Part shown: positions 1 to 9,700 of the stretch, one piece after another
Layout of the letters: every line of letters starts with the position of its first letter
Numbering within the stretch: position 1 is the first letter of the stretch
From: Rhodococcus oxybenzonivorans
Lineage (GTDB): Bacteria; Actinomycetota; Actinomycetes; Mycobacteriales; Mycobacteriaceae
DNA: 64,000 nt
Direction of reading: 5' to 3'
NCBI RefSeq assembly: GCF_003130705.1
Contig: NZ_CP021354.1
Location: forward strand, 1,860,001-1,924,000
The notes under the pieces: generated by a model
Database searches by the model: none
Told to the model about the DNA's origin: nothing
Seen by the model: only the letters and a program-made list of their open reading frames with translations
Translations under genes and position numbers: made by a program

Positions 1-2
1 AC

Positions 3-515
3 GCCGGCCGTCTCGTCGCCCTGACGATCGGGCACTGCCACCAGCAGGCCGGCACCCCCATCTACAAGATCGGGGAGGCGGACCGCGGACCGATCGGGTG
101 GGAGACCGACATCTGGTCGACGAATCCCGCCGGAACGTTCCATGCGGTGGATTACGCGGTGCTCGAGTTGAATCCGGCGGTCGTCGCGCCGAGTAGGTAC
201 GGCGAGGGCAGTGACGTCGTCGTGAACAGTGTCGGCGACGCAGAACCCTGGAACATCGCCTGTAAATACGGCCCTACCACCGGCAAGACGTGCGGTGCCC
301 TAGCTGCCTTCGCGGGAATTCACCTGCAGAACTGGGCCCTCATGGGTCCGGGTGATTCGGGTGGGCCGCTCGTCGTGGGCGACAAGCTCGTCGGGATCAG
401 CGCCGGGCTCGACGCCGCCCCGGAGGCGCCGTTCATCTACGGGAAGATCGGTCCCATCCTGGCGGACATCGACGCACAGCAGAGCTTCGGAGCAGGCTTC
501 AGACCTGTTCGCTGA
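3..515 (+). CDS. Secreted trypsin-fold (S1-like) serine protease, C-terminal part
   Basis: The gene enters from the left edge of the window, so start codon and any signal peptide are not visible. The frame is open from base 3. All three parts of a chymotrypsin-type catalytic triad can be read in order: GHC with the His codon at 33-35, DYAVLEL with the Asp at 150-152, and GDSGGP with the Ser near 357-359. Two further Cys residues lie between Asp and Ser and may form a disulfide. The family cleaves peptide bonds outside the cytoplasm. The next gene begins 18 bp downstream but is a regulator with no obvious link. Substrate is unknown, and the arrangement also fits actinobacterial S1 proteins of unknown role. 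Confidence 0.8.
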   Translation, partial: AGRLVALTIGHCHQQAGTPIYKIGEADRGPIGWETDIWSTNPAGTFHAVDYAVLELNPAVVAPSRYGEGSDVVVNSVGDAEPWNIACKYGPTTGKTCGALAAFAGIHLQNWALMGPGDSGGPLVVGDKLVGISAGLDAAPEAPFIYGKIGPILADIDAQQSFGAGFRPVR

Positions 516-533
516 CCGGCGGCGCACGTTACC

Positions 534-1478
534 GTGTCGTTCATGCCCCGGACCGACAACGTTCCCGCGTACACGATGCGCCAGCTGGCGGCGTTCGTGG
601 CTGTCGCGGAAACGGGCACCATCAGCGGTGCTGCCGAGCGGTTGCATCTGTCGCAGTCCGCGCTGTCCGCGGCCGTCACCGACCTCGAAAAAGCACTGAA
701 GGCCCAATTGTGCGTCCGCCGCCGCGCCCGCGGGGTGCAGTTGACGCCGACGGGCGAAGCGGTGCTGTCCCGGGCACGCACCCTGTTGCAGCAGGCGGGC
801 GAATTGCAGGCCGACGCGTCGGGTGCGGGTGGTGTGGTGGCCGGCCCCATTGCGGTCGGGTGTTATCCGGCGCTCGGGCCGACAATTCTCCCGGCCATGC
901 TCTACTCGTTCACCGCCGAGTATCCGAGGGCTTCCGTCGAGTTCCGGGAAGACACGCAGAACCGGCTCCGCACCGAACTAGAGGGCGGCGAACTCGACGT
1001 CGCCATCGTGTACGACCTCGAGCTGTCGCCCGAGTGGCGCACCGTTCCCCTGATGACCCGTGAGCCGATGGTGGTGCTCGGGGCCGAACACCCGCTGGCA
1101 GGCGTCGACGGACCGGTGCGGCTGGCAGACTTGGCCGAGCACCCGATGGTCCTGCTGGACGCGCCGCCGAGCACCCATCACGCGATGGACGTCTGCCGGG
1201 GCGCCGGGTTCGCCCCGCGCGTGGCCTACCGCACGGCCAACTTCGAAACGGCCCGTGCCTTCGTGGGGCGTGGGCTGGGATGGACGCTGCTGCTCCAGCG
1301 ACCCCGGGTCGACGTGACCTATGAAGGCCTGCCCGTTGTGGTGAAACCGATCGCCGAACCGAAGCCGCCGTCGGTGACCGTGGTGGTTGCCTGGCATCAG
1401 GGGGCGACGCTGAGCCGGGCGGCGCGAGCATTCATCCGGTTCGTTTCCACCAATGCCGGCGACGGCGATCCGGCCTGA
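534..1478 (+). CDS. LysR-family transcriptional regulator
   Basis: A protein of about 314 residues, the usual LysR length. The N-terminus (MRQLAAFVAVAETGTISGAAERL) is the typical LysR winged helix-turn-helix, and the remainder is a periplasmic-binding-like effector domain. The GTG at 534 is taken as start; ATG at 543 is an equally good alternative costing three residues. It lies directly upstream of, and in the same direction as, an MHS transporter and an aromatic hydroxylase, so the simplest inference is that it controls them in response to an aromatic acid. LysR genes are more often divergent from their targets, so this is not certain. A 7-bp inverted repeat (1497-1503 and 1520-1526) follows the gene and may be a terminator or operator. 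Confidence 0.85.
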   Translation: MSFMPRTDNVPAYTMRQLAAFVAVAETGTISGAAERLHLSQSALSAAVTDLEKALKAQLCVRRRARGVQLTPTGEAVLSRARTLLQQAGELQADASGAGGVVAGPIAVGCYPALGPTILPAMLYSFTAEYPRASVEFREDTQNRLRTELEGGELDVAIVYDLELSPEWRTVPLMTREPMVVLGAEHPLAGVDGPVRLADLAEHPMVLLDAPPSTHHAMDVCRGAGFAPRVAYRTANFETARAFVGRGLGWTLLLQRPRVDVTYEGLPVVVKPIAEPKPPSVTVVVAWHQGATLSRAARAFIRFVSTNAGDGDPA

Positions 1479-1609
1479 TCTGGGCGTCTTCCACCTTCCC
1501 CGGATTTTCCGCACATGAACCGGGGATAGTCCCGCTTTTCAAGGCTTGTGAGGCGCGTCATTGTTTTCCTAGCGCGATGAGTGTGCGCGGCAGACGGGAA
1601 GGCAGATTC

Positions 1610-2923
1610 ATGACGGCAATCACCGAGGCGGCACCGACGGTGTCTCCCAAAGAAGCTCGCAGGGCGGTCCTGTCGAGCTTCGTCGGTACCGCGATCGAGT
1701 GGTACGACTTCTTCATCTACGGCACTGCCGCCGCCCTGGTGATCGGACCCCAGTTCTTTCCCGGCGCCTCGGCGTTCGCCGGCACACTGGCCGCGTTCGC
1801 CACGTTTGCCGTGGGTTTCATCGCCCGGCCGATAGGTGGCGTCGTCATGGGCCACTTCGGTGACCGGATCGGCCGCAAGTCCATGCTGGTGTTGTCGCTG
1901 ACGATGATGGGCGCGGCGACCGTCGGCATCGGGTTGCTGCCCAACTTCGAGGCGATCGGTGTGGCCGCCCCGATCCTGTTGGTGGTGTTGCGGTTCGTCC
2001 AGGGCATCGGCGTCGGCGGCGAGTGGGGCGGGGCCGTCCTCATGGCTACCGAGAACGCGCCTGCCGGCAAGCGCGGACTGTATGGCGCCGCTCCGCAGAT
2101 GGGCGTGCCTGCCGGGGTGATCATGGCCAACGTCGTGTTCCTCGCCGTCACTCAGCTCTTGCCGGACGACGCGTTCCAGACATGGGGGTGGCGGGTGCCG
2201 TTCCTGATGAGCGCGGTACTGGTCGGAGTCGCGATGTGGATTCGCCTGGGCGTGCTCGAAAGTCCCGCCTTCACCGAGGTGAAGAAGACCGACGCCGTCG
2301 TCAAGATGCCGATCGTCGAGGTTCTGACCAAGAACTGGCGGACCGTCCTGCTGGCGGCCGGCACCTTCATCGCGACCAACGGCATCGCCTACGTGTTCAT
2401 GGTCTACGTCCTCACCTACGGCACCACAGAACTCGGCTTCAGCCGCGGAACGATGCTCACCTTGTTGATCGTGGCATGCCCCGTGTGGATGGCGGGAATG
2501 GCGATCTCGGCCGCAAAATCCGACACCTTCGGTCGTAGGCGCGTCTACACCTGGAGTTCGGTGGCGCTCGTCGCCATGGCGGCGGTGTTCTTCCCGCTGA
2601 TCGACACGGCATCGATTCCGGTGATGCTGCTCGCCATGGTCGTGATGGCCGCGGTTCTGGGCACCACCGCGGGCCCGCAGTCGGCGTTGTTCGCCGAACT
2701 GTTCCCCGCGCACATCCGGTACAGCGGGGCATCGCTCGGCTACCAGATCGGCGCCATCCTGGGCGGGGGGCTGGCGCCGTTCATGGCGACGTGGCTGTTC
2801 CAGGTGTTCGAGAACTCGATGGCCGTCACCGCGTACTTCGTCGTGATCGCGGTCGTCAGTCTCGTCGCCATTCTGCTGTTGCCGGAGACGAACGACGTTC
2901 GCGACGAAGAGAAGGTTTCCTGA
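1610..2923 (+). CDS. MFS transporter, metabolite:H+ symporter (MHS) family
   Basis: A 437-residue, 12-helix permease. The opening SSFVGTAIEWYDFFIYG and the loop 2-3 motif GHFGDRIGRKS are hallmarks of the MHS branch of the major facilitator superfamily (shikimate, proline/betaine and aromatic-acid proton symporters). ATG at 1610 is preferred over ATG at 1577 because a GGGAAGG ribosome-binding site lies at the right distance and the shorter protein matches family length. The stop at 2921-2923 is one base from the start of the FAD monooxygenase, so the two are probably co-transcribed and coupled. The inferred role is uptake of the aromatic acid hydroxylated by the next enzyme. The specific substrate cannot be read from sequence. 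Confidence 0.88.
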   Translation: MTAITEAAPTVSPKEARRAVLSSFVGTAIEWYDFFIYGTAAALVIGPQFFPGASAFAGTLAAFATFAVGFIARPIGGVVMGHFGDRIGRKSMLVLSLTMMGAATVGIGLLPNFEAIGVAAPILLVVLRFVQGIGVGGEWGGAVLMATENAPAGKRGLYGAAPQMGVPAGVIMANVVFLAVTQLLPDDAFQTWGWRVPFLMSAVLVGVAMWIRLGVLESPAFTEVKKTDAVVKMPIVEVLTKNWRTVLLAAGTFIATNGIAYVFMVYVLTYGTTELGFSRGTMLTLLIVACPVWMAGMAISAAKSDTFGRRRVYTWSSVALVAMAAVFFPLIDTASIPVMLLAMVVMAAVLGTTAGPQSALFAELFPAHIRYSGASLGYQIGAILGGGLAPFMATWLFQVFENSMAVTAYFVVIAVVSLVAILLLPETNDVRDEEKVS

Positions 2924-2924
2924 C

Positions 2925-4871
2925 ATGTCCACTTATTTCCACCCCCCGAAGTACCCGGCGACCGACTTCACGTCGATGACCGCCGGTGACGAGCCACTGC
3001 CCGTCGTCGTGGTAGGCGCCGGGCCGGTGGGCATGGGCGTCGCGCTGGGACTCGCACAGCGCGGAATCGCGGTAACGGTCCTCGAGTCTGCCGACCAGGT
3101 GTCGTTCGGTAGCCGCGCCATTTGCATCTCCCGGCACAGCCTCGAGGTGGCGGCCCGACTCGGCGTCGGGCCCGAACTCGAGAAGATCGTTCTTCCCTGG
3201 GTCGGCGGTCGCAGCTACTACCGCGGCCAAGAGGTGCTGCACTTCCAGATGCCGCACAGCGAGCACGATGTCCGGGGACCGATGGTCAACGTCTCGCAGT
3301 CCGAGATCGAGCAGATCATGACAGAAGCTTTGCTCGCGCATCCGCTGATCACGCTGCACTGGTCGGCGCGGGTCGTGGGCGTCGTGCGGGCGGGCAAAGA
3401 AGTGATGCTCGACATCGATACCGCCTTCGGTGCGCGGACGCTTCGTGCCTGCTGGGTCGTCGCCGCGGACGGTGGCCGAAGCCGGATGCGCGAGTTGGCA
3501 GGACTTCGGTTGCAGGGCAACAGCTACGAGGGAAGCTACGTGATCGCCGACATTCACTGGGAGTCGAAGCTGCCTGCCGAGCGGATGGTGTGGTTCGATC
3601 CGCCGAGCAATCCCGGGTCCACGATCATCATGCACCAGCAGCCGCGGGACATCTGGCGCATCGACTACCAGCTCGATGCTTCGGACGACGCCGCAGTCGA
3701 GACCCAGGAGCACCGGATCCGCGACCGCATCACCCGGCACCTCGAGTGGCTCGAGAACGACGTGCCGTGGACCCTCGAATGGCATGGTTTCTACCGAGCG
3801 CACGCGCTCGCATTGGAAACTTTCACGCACGATCGGATCTTGTTCGCGGGTGACGCCGCCCATTTGGTGCCGATCTTCGGTGTGCGCGGGTTGAACTCCG
3901 GAATGGAAGACGCGGAGACCCTGGCCTGGCAGCTTGCCGCCGTCGTGCACGGAACCGCCGACGAGGTGCTGCTGCAAGCGTATTCGACGGAACGCCGGGG
4001 GGCGTGGCAGCAGAACGTCGACAACGCCGGCAAGTCGACGCTCATCATGTCGCCGGGGAGTCACGGCTACCGGACCACCCGCGACGCAGTGCTGGCGCTG
4101 GCAACCACGCGTCCGGAGTTCGCTCACCTGATCAACCCGCGACAGTCCAGCGCCACGCACGCACACCTGTCACCGTTGACCTGGCCGGTGGCCCAGGGCA
4201 CGACCGGAGTGCTGCCCGGCGACCCGATGGAGGATCGGCGGGTGCGCGTCGTCACGACGAGCGGCACGGTGGAGTCGTCACTGAACCAGGTACGCGGAAC
4301 GGGATTCGCCGTGCTCGGCATCGGCCTCGACGCCGCAGCAGCAGACGTGATCGCGGCCCACGCCGCCGCCCTCGCCATGGCGCTGTCGCCCGAATCGGTG
4401 CAGGCGATCGTGGTTCCTCGCGCCGGTGTCGAGGTGGACCCGGCCACCGACCTGACGGTGCTCGACGACGGTGACGGTGTGCTGTCGCGGGCCCTCGGTG
4501 CGTCCGACGGGGAGGTGTTTGTCATTCGCCCGGACGGGCTCGTCCTGTGCCGGGTACGCGATGTATCGCTGCTCGGGCAGATCCACGAGCACCTGCGGTC
4601 CGCGACCGCGCCGACCTCCGGTGTCGTCCCCGCTCATACCGAGGCCGGTGCGACACCGGAGGAACTGGTACGCGAGAACGCGTGGATGGGACTGTCGGAG
4701 GCACTCGACCAGGCGGACGAGACGGACCGGGAAGGTTTCCTCACCCGGCTCGCGATGCTGCTCGGATCGCAATCGGGTCGACGCGAGTTCGTGGAAGCGC
4801 TAGCTGCTGCATCGGCTGTGAGCAGCAAAGCACGTCACAGTGCGTCGAAACACTCCGTGGTGGACGCTTAG
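2925..4871 (+). CDS. FAD-dependent aromatic hydroxylase (MhpA/PheA-like) with a DUF2783-like tail
   Basis: A 648-residue class A flavoprotein monooxygenase. It has the dinucleotide motif GAGPVGMG near residue 30 and the second FAD motif RILFAGDAAHLVP near residue 300, followed by GLNSGMEDAETLAW. These enzymes use NAD(P)H and O2 to hydroxylate phenolic rings. Residues about 390-560 look like the thioredoxin-fold domain of phenol-hydroxylase relatives. The last 80 residues (motif FLTRLAMLLG) resemble DUF2783, which in other bacteria is often a separate small gene beside MhpA-like monooxygenases. That makes the protein longer than the roughly 550 residues usual for MhpA. The gene starts one base after the transporter stop. 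The exact aromatic substrate is unknown. Confidence 0.82.
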   Translation: MSTYFHPPKYPATDFTSMTAGDEPLPVVVVGAGPVGMGVALGLAQRGIAVTVLESADQVSFGSRAICISRHSLEVAARLGVGPELEKIVLPWVGGRSYYRGQEVLHFQMPHSEHDVRGPMVNVSQSEIEQIMTEALLAHPLITLHWSARVVGVVRAGKEVMLDIDTAFGARTLRACWVVAADGGRSRMRELAGLRLQGNSYEGSYVIADIHWESKLPAERMVWFDPPSNPGSTIIMHQQPRDIWRIDYQLDASDDAAVETQEHRIRDRITRHLEWLENDVPWTLEWHGFYRAHALALETFTHDRILFAGDAAHLVPIFGVRGLNSGMEDAETLAWQLAAVVHGTADEVLLQAYSTERRGAWQQNVDNAGKSTLIMSPGSHGYRTTRDAVLALATTRPEFAHLINPRQSSATHAHLSPLTWPVAQGTTGVLPGDPMEDRRVRVVTTSGTVESSLNQVRGTGFAVLGIGLDAAAADVIAAHAAALAMALSPESVQAIVVPRAGVEVDPATDLTVLDDGDGVLSRALGASDGEVFVIRPDGLVLCRVRDVSLLGQIHEHLRSATAPTSGVVPAHTEAGATPEELVRENAWMGLSEALDQADETDREGFLTRLAMLLGSQSGRREFVEALAAASAVSSKARHSASKHSVVDA

Positions 4872-5059
4872 CCCGGCGCGCCGGCGTCGGCGTGGCTCGC
4901 CGAGGCGCGGCATGCGGCTCGCGCGCACGGGTGATACCGCTGGGCGGGTAGTTGCACGTATGGTGAGGGAAGAACGCCGAGTCGTGCTGTGCAAACCCGT
5001 CGCCACACCTCTCTCCACCTGCGTACGGGACGCAGCATCACGGATGGACACGTACACAA

Positions 5060-5854
5060 GTGGAAGACACCGCCAGCCGGGGAATCCAGGCCTTCATCGC
5101 CGACGTCACGGAACGGGGCGGCAAAGCAGTCCGGCTCACCCATTCGCGGCGCAATCCTGTTCAGGTCTGGGGTGACGACGGCCAGAGCCGCATCGTGCGG
5201 GTGCGGTCCAAGCTCAGCGGCGACTGGCAGGCCCGTAAGCAAGACGAGTCGCTCGACGACGACGACACGGGCTCGCAGTTCTGGGTGTTCGTCGACCTGG
5301 CGAGCGAACCTCACGAGTTCTTCGTGGTTCCGTCCGCCGAGGTCGCCGACGACATCCGCGCCGAGGTGGACCTGTGGATGATGGACACCCCCGGCCGCAC
5401 GCGAACCGGACACCACGCCATTCCACTGAGTCGCGTCGCGCACGGACGGGGTCGCTGGGATCTGCTGGGACTGTCGGGGGCAAAAGACCCGAGCCTGTAC
5501 AGCGACGCCCAGCGGGCGAAGACCGCGGAGGTGCTGCACGCCGACGCGCTGGCCCGCACGAATGCCCGGAAGAAGCCCACCAAAGCGGCCGCTCTGTTGG
5601 ACGAGGTGATAGATACCCGACTCGAGGTGGTCGCCGACTTCGAGGGGTACCGGTTGGTGGGGCGCTTCGACTCCGATACACACAGCCTCGAAATCGTGCG
5701 CGGTCCGATGCAGGGCCGCCGCTTTCCCGACCCCACCACCGCGGCCAGTGCGGTTGCCAGTCATATCAGCGGTGACGTGGAGACGCACGACGGGTGGAGT
5801 TTCTGGCGCACCGAGCAGGGCGAGCGAATTGACTTGAGGCAGAGCAGCATTTGA
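5060..5854 (+). CDS. Hypothetical protein with a C-terminal RAMA-like domain
   Basis: A 264-residue soluble protein starting at GTG 5060. I do not recognise a characterised relative. The middle part (residues about 70-110, QFWVFVDL then FFVVPSAEVADDI) has the alternating strand/helix look of small nuclease-like or DUF domains found near restriction genes. The C-terminus, with FPDPTTAASAV followed by DGWSFWRTE and a final LRQ, resembles the RAMA/DUF4357 type of domain that accompanies restriction-modification and related DNA enzymes. No catalytic motif is obvious, and no methylase or helicase gene is adjacent. It stands alone between the hydroxylase and the P-ATPase cluster. The RAMA assignment is from pattern recognition only. 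Confidence 0.6.
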   Translation: MEDTASRGIQAFIADVTERGGKAVRLTHSRRNPVQVWGDDGQSRIVRVRSKLSGDWQARKQDESLDDDDTGSQFWVFVDLASEPHEFFVVPSAEVADDIRAEVDLWMMDTPGRTRTGHHAIPLSRVAHGRGRWDLLGLSGAKDPSLYSDAQRAKTAEVLHADALARTNARKKPTKAAALLDEVIDTRLEVVADFEGYRLVGRFDSDTHSLEIVRGPMQGRRFPDPTTAASAVASHISGDVETHDGWSFWRTEQGERIDLRQSSI

Positions 5855-5981
5855 GTATCGGCTAGGTGTTGAGAAACCTGGCTCGCCGGTCTGCGGGATT
5901 GAGAATACCCTGGGGTGGGTAACGCAGTGTGTGATGCCGCCGCGTCGCGGTGGTGTGTGGACACAGCCGAGGGGAGCCGAT

Positions 5982-6701
5982 ATGGACATCGTCGACGGCA
6001 CTGTACGTGCCGTGACCGGGGTCGCGACCGCCACGACGAGTGCTGTCGGTGCGGTCGGCGGTGCCGCGATCGGTAGCGTCGTCGGCGGTCTGCGGGGCAT
6101 TGCGACCGGGGCTGTGCGCGGCGCCGCGAGTGGGGCCCGAAGCGGGTTCGACAGCGGCAGCCATTCGACGTCGACGGCGGTAGCGACGTTGGCGGCGGTA
6201 GGTGCGATCGGTCTCGTCGAGTGGCCGGTGGTGGTCACTGTCGGGGGAACGGCGTTGGCGCTGCGGCAGATCAACGCCGCCCGTTCCCGCGGTCGGACAA
6301 ATTCAGAATCCGTCACCTCGTCACCGCCGCGGGATGTGCCGGCCGCGAACGATGCTCTTACCTCCGACACTGCTCCTGCTTCCCACACGGCTCCTGCTTC
6401 GAACCCTGCGGCGACGTCGGTGGTTGCGCCCTCTCCCGGGGCCGCCCCGGCGCCGGAGAGGTCGGCTCCTGCCGAGAAAGCTCCGGCAAAGAAGGCTCCG
6501 GCAAAGACTGCGAGTGCGGCAACAAAGATGCCGGCCGGCACACCGGCCGCCGCCAAGAAGGCTCCCGCCAAGAAAGCTCCCGCAAAGAAGTCGGTCCCGG
6601 CGAAGAAGGCGATTGCCCGCAAGACTGCGGGGAAGGCGCTTCCGCCCGCGAGGTCGCGTGCAGGATCGGCGTCGGCCTCCCGATCGACGCGCGCGAAGTA
6701 G
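5982..6701 (+). CDS. Small membrane protein with EWPV segment and histone-H1-like lysine/alanine/proline tail
   Basis: A 239-residue protein. ATG 5982 is chosen because GGGGAG sits five bases upstream; the frame is open further up but without a site. Residues 1-65 are Gly/Ala/Val-rich and low in charge. Residues about 68-100 hold a hydrophobic segment containing VEWPVVVTV. From about residue 140 the sequence becomes Ala/Pro/Lys-rich with repeated APAKKAPAKK units, like the tails of mycobacterial HupB/Hlp and eukaryotic H1, and ends in Arg/Ser-rich sequence. The stop lies five bases before the GTG of the giant P-type ATPase, so they probably form an operon. The EWPV segment recurs in the small gene on the other side of the ATPase. 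Function unknown. Confidence 0.75.
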   Translation: MDIVDGTVRAVTGVATATTSAVGAVGGAAIGSVVGGLRGIATGAVRGAASGARSGFDSGSHSTSTAVATLAAVGAIGLVEWPVVVTVGGTALALRQINAARSRGRTNSESVTSSPPRDVPAANDALTSDTAPASHTAPASNPAATSVVAPSPGAAPAPERSAPAEKAPAKKAPAKTASAATKMPAGTPAAAKKAPAKKAPAKKSVPAKKAIARKTAGKALPPARSRAGSASASRSTRAK

Positions 6702-6706
6702 GCGAC

Positions 6707-9700
6707 GTGGGTTTACGTCGATATCTCGCCGCCGCCGCGTCCGTACCGGTACGCAGCGTCGGTTTCGGGGTGGGTGTCGTGACGCACAGCGGCGCCGTCG
6801 CGGCCGATCTGATGACGACCACCGCTCGGGTCGCGACGTCGATCGCCGCCGAGGCTGTGGGCGGAACACCGGCACGCCGCACCAGTGCCGGGCGTGGCCG
6901 GGTTTGGATAGAGGTTCGTGGACTCGACAGTCCCCGCGGCGACGACGTGGCCGCCGAGGTACTCGACGCTGTCCGCACCACTACCGGGGTTCAAAGCGTG
7001 CAGCTCAACCGCCCGTTGTCACGGCTGATCGTGTCCCACGGCGAGGGTGGCCCGTCGGTCGAGGAGCTGAGCGCCATCGTGTCCACCGCCGAGAACCGGA
7101 CGCGAACCGGCGACGATCGCGACCATCCGTCGGAACTGCCGGGCGACGATGTGACGCTCGCCGAGAGCTGCCTCGCTCTGGCGGCTGTCACCACCGGCCT
7201 CGCGGTGGCCGTCGCGGGCCGCGCCCTGCGTCTTCCTCAGGTGCCCGGTTCGGCGCTGACCACGGTGGTCACGGCCGTGAATTATCAGCCGCGACTGCGA
7301 AAGATCGTCGAAGACCGGTTGGGGCCGGATGCGGCAGAACTCGTCTTGGCCACCGCTCAAGCACTCAGCGATGTCATTCGGCAGGCGCCGTCGTCCCTGG
7401 CGGTGGACGTGGGCTTGCGGTCGGCGCTGACCGCCGAAGCGTGGTCCGCCCGGCAGGCCTGGTACCGCCGTGAGCCCCAGCTGGCGCGGAGCGCTGCGGA
7501 CCACACCGCCCCTCATCAGCAACCACCCGACCGCACGTCCGGTCCCGTCGAACGGCATGCCGACCGAGCGGCTGTTGCGCAGCTGGTCGGCGCGGCAACC
7601 GTCGGTGCCGCGACACGCAGTGCCGCCGGGGCAGGGGACGCCGTGCTGGTCGCCGCCCCCAAGGCGACCCGCACCGCCCGCGAGACATTCGCGGCCACGT
7701 TGGGACGTGGCCTGGCGGACCGCCACGGCGCGCTGACGTTGCGCCCCGGCGCGCTCCGGTGCCTCGACCGGGTAGACACGGTCGTGATGGATCCGTCGAT
7801 TCTGCAGACGGCGGAGCTGCGTGTCAGTCGCATCCGCGGAGTGCGCGACGCCGATCGCACCAGAGTCTGGGAAGCCGCGCGATCGGCCGTCGACCGCGAA
7901 GAGTTCGGGCCCGGCTGGCACCTGCTGGCCGACCTGCCGGGTGAACTCGGCGCTGCAGGCGAGCACGAGGACGCTGCCGTGTTCGTCACACCGGCCCACC
8001 ACCCGCTCGCGGCCGCGGTGCTCGCGCAGGCACGCACCTCCGGAGTCGCGGTGGTCTCCGTGGACACGGAGTCGCTCGGGAGTCTCCGTTCAGCATTCGA
8101 CGATCTCCATCCCAGCAGTGGAGCGGGCGAGTTCCGCGGTTCACCCGACCGCGATCTTCGCGACGCGGTCGTTCATCTGCAGGCCGAGGGCGCGACTGTT
8201 GCGGTGGTGGCGGCGGGAGCGCCCAGCGCGCTGGCGTCCGCTGATGTCGGCATCGGAGTCTTGGTGGACGGTACGGCCCCGCCGTGGCCGGCGGACGTGC
8301 TCGTCGACGATCTCGCCGGGGTGTGGCGAATTCTCCGAGCACTGCCCGACGCACGGGCCGCGAGCCGGCGCGGCGTCGAGATCGCCACCGCGGCATCGGT
8401 ACTCGGCGCACTCCTGATGCTTCCCGGTGTGCGTGGCCGGGGCCCGGGGCCGATCACGGCCGGTGCGGCGGCCGGCCTGTGGACGGGACACTCGCTGGCG
8501 CGGCGCGTGATCAAGGCGTCCGTTCCGCCATCGGCCCCCGTGCATGCCTGGCACGAGATGCCTGTCGAGGAGGTGCGGCGACTCCTTCCTGCGCAGGAAG
8601 GCGACGGCGACATCGGTGCGCGCCCCCGTGCGCTCGACTGGGCGCTGGCACCGCTCGAATGGGGTAGCAGTCTCGCGGCCTGGCCGGTGGGGCTCGCCTG
8701 GGACTTCGGCCGCGCGATGCGCACCGAACTGTCGGATCCGCTGACACCCATTCTCGCGACCGGTTCGGCGGCGAGCGCTCTGCTGGGTTCGCCGATCGAC
8801 GCTGTGCTCGTGGGATCCGTGCTGACCGGGAACGCGGCACTGTCGGCCGTGCAGCGACTGCATGCGGAACGACTGCTGAGCCGGCTCCTCGCTGCGGGTG
8901 ATCCGCCCGCACATCGGGTGAGCGGATCCCCGGAGGAGCGCGTCAGTGAGCGCGTCGAGGCCTCGCGGTTGCGGATCGGTGACGTGATCGAGATCGGTCC
9001 GGGAGAGGTCGTTCCCGCGGACGGCCGGTTGATCGAGGTGTCCGGTGTCGAGGTCGACGAATCCTCGCTCACCGGGGAGTCGCTGCCGGTGGCGAAACAG
9101 ACGTCGCCGACACCCGGTGCACCGCTGAGCGAGCGCTCCTGCATGGTGTTCGGCGGTAGCACCGTTCTCACCGGAACGGCCACCGCGATCGTCACTGCCG
9201 TGGGGGAGGCGACGGAGGCGGGACGTGCCGGGGCGATCAGTCCCACCGGTGCATCGCACGTCGGCTTGCAGGCTCAGCTGCGCAGCCTCACCGACCGGGT
9301 GCTGCCGGTCAGCGTCGGGGGCGGGGCCCTCGTCACCGCGGTCGGCTTCCTCCGCGGAACGGGACTGCGTCAGGCGGTCACCAGCGGCGTCGCGGTCGCG
9401 GTCGCGGCGGTGCCCGAGGGGCTGCCGTTGGTCGCCACTCTCGCGCAGCAGGCGGCGGCGCGCCGGTTGACCAAGTCGAATGCGCTTGTGCGAGCGCCGC
9501 GCTCGGTGGAGGCGCTCGGCCGCGTCGACGTCGTGTGCTTCGACAAGACGGGGACGCTGAGCGAGAACCGGCTTCGTGTCATCAGAGTCGTGCCCGAGCC
9601 AGCCGTCGACCACGACGAGTTGCTGATGTGCGCTGCGCGTAGTGCCGTGACGCCCGACGGACGTCCCGCGGACCATGCCACCGACGTCGCCATCGCGGAG

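Noticed and set aside
1397..2932. 511-residue open frame antisense to the MHS transporter
   Set aside because: Composition is His/Asp/Gln/Arg-rich as expected for the mirror of a GC-rich membrane gene, with no family sequence; the plus-strand transporter is clear.
6221..6706. N-terminal extension of the giant ATPase
   Set aside because: This part overlaps the upstream gene out of frame and is Arg/Cys/Gly-rich without family resemblance; GTG 6707 right after the upstream stop is the sensible start.
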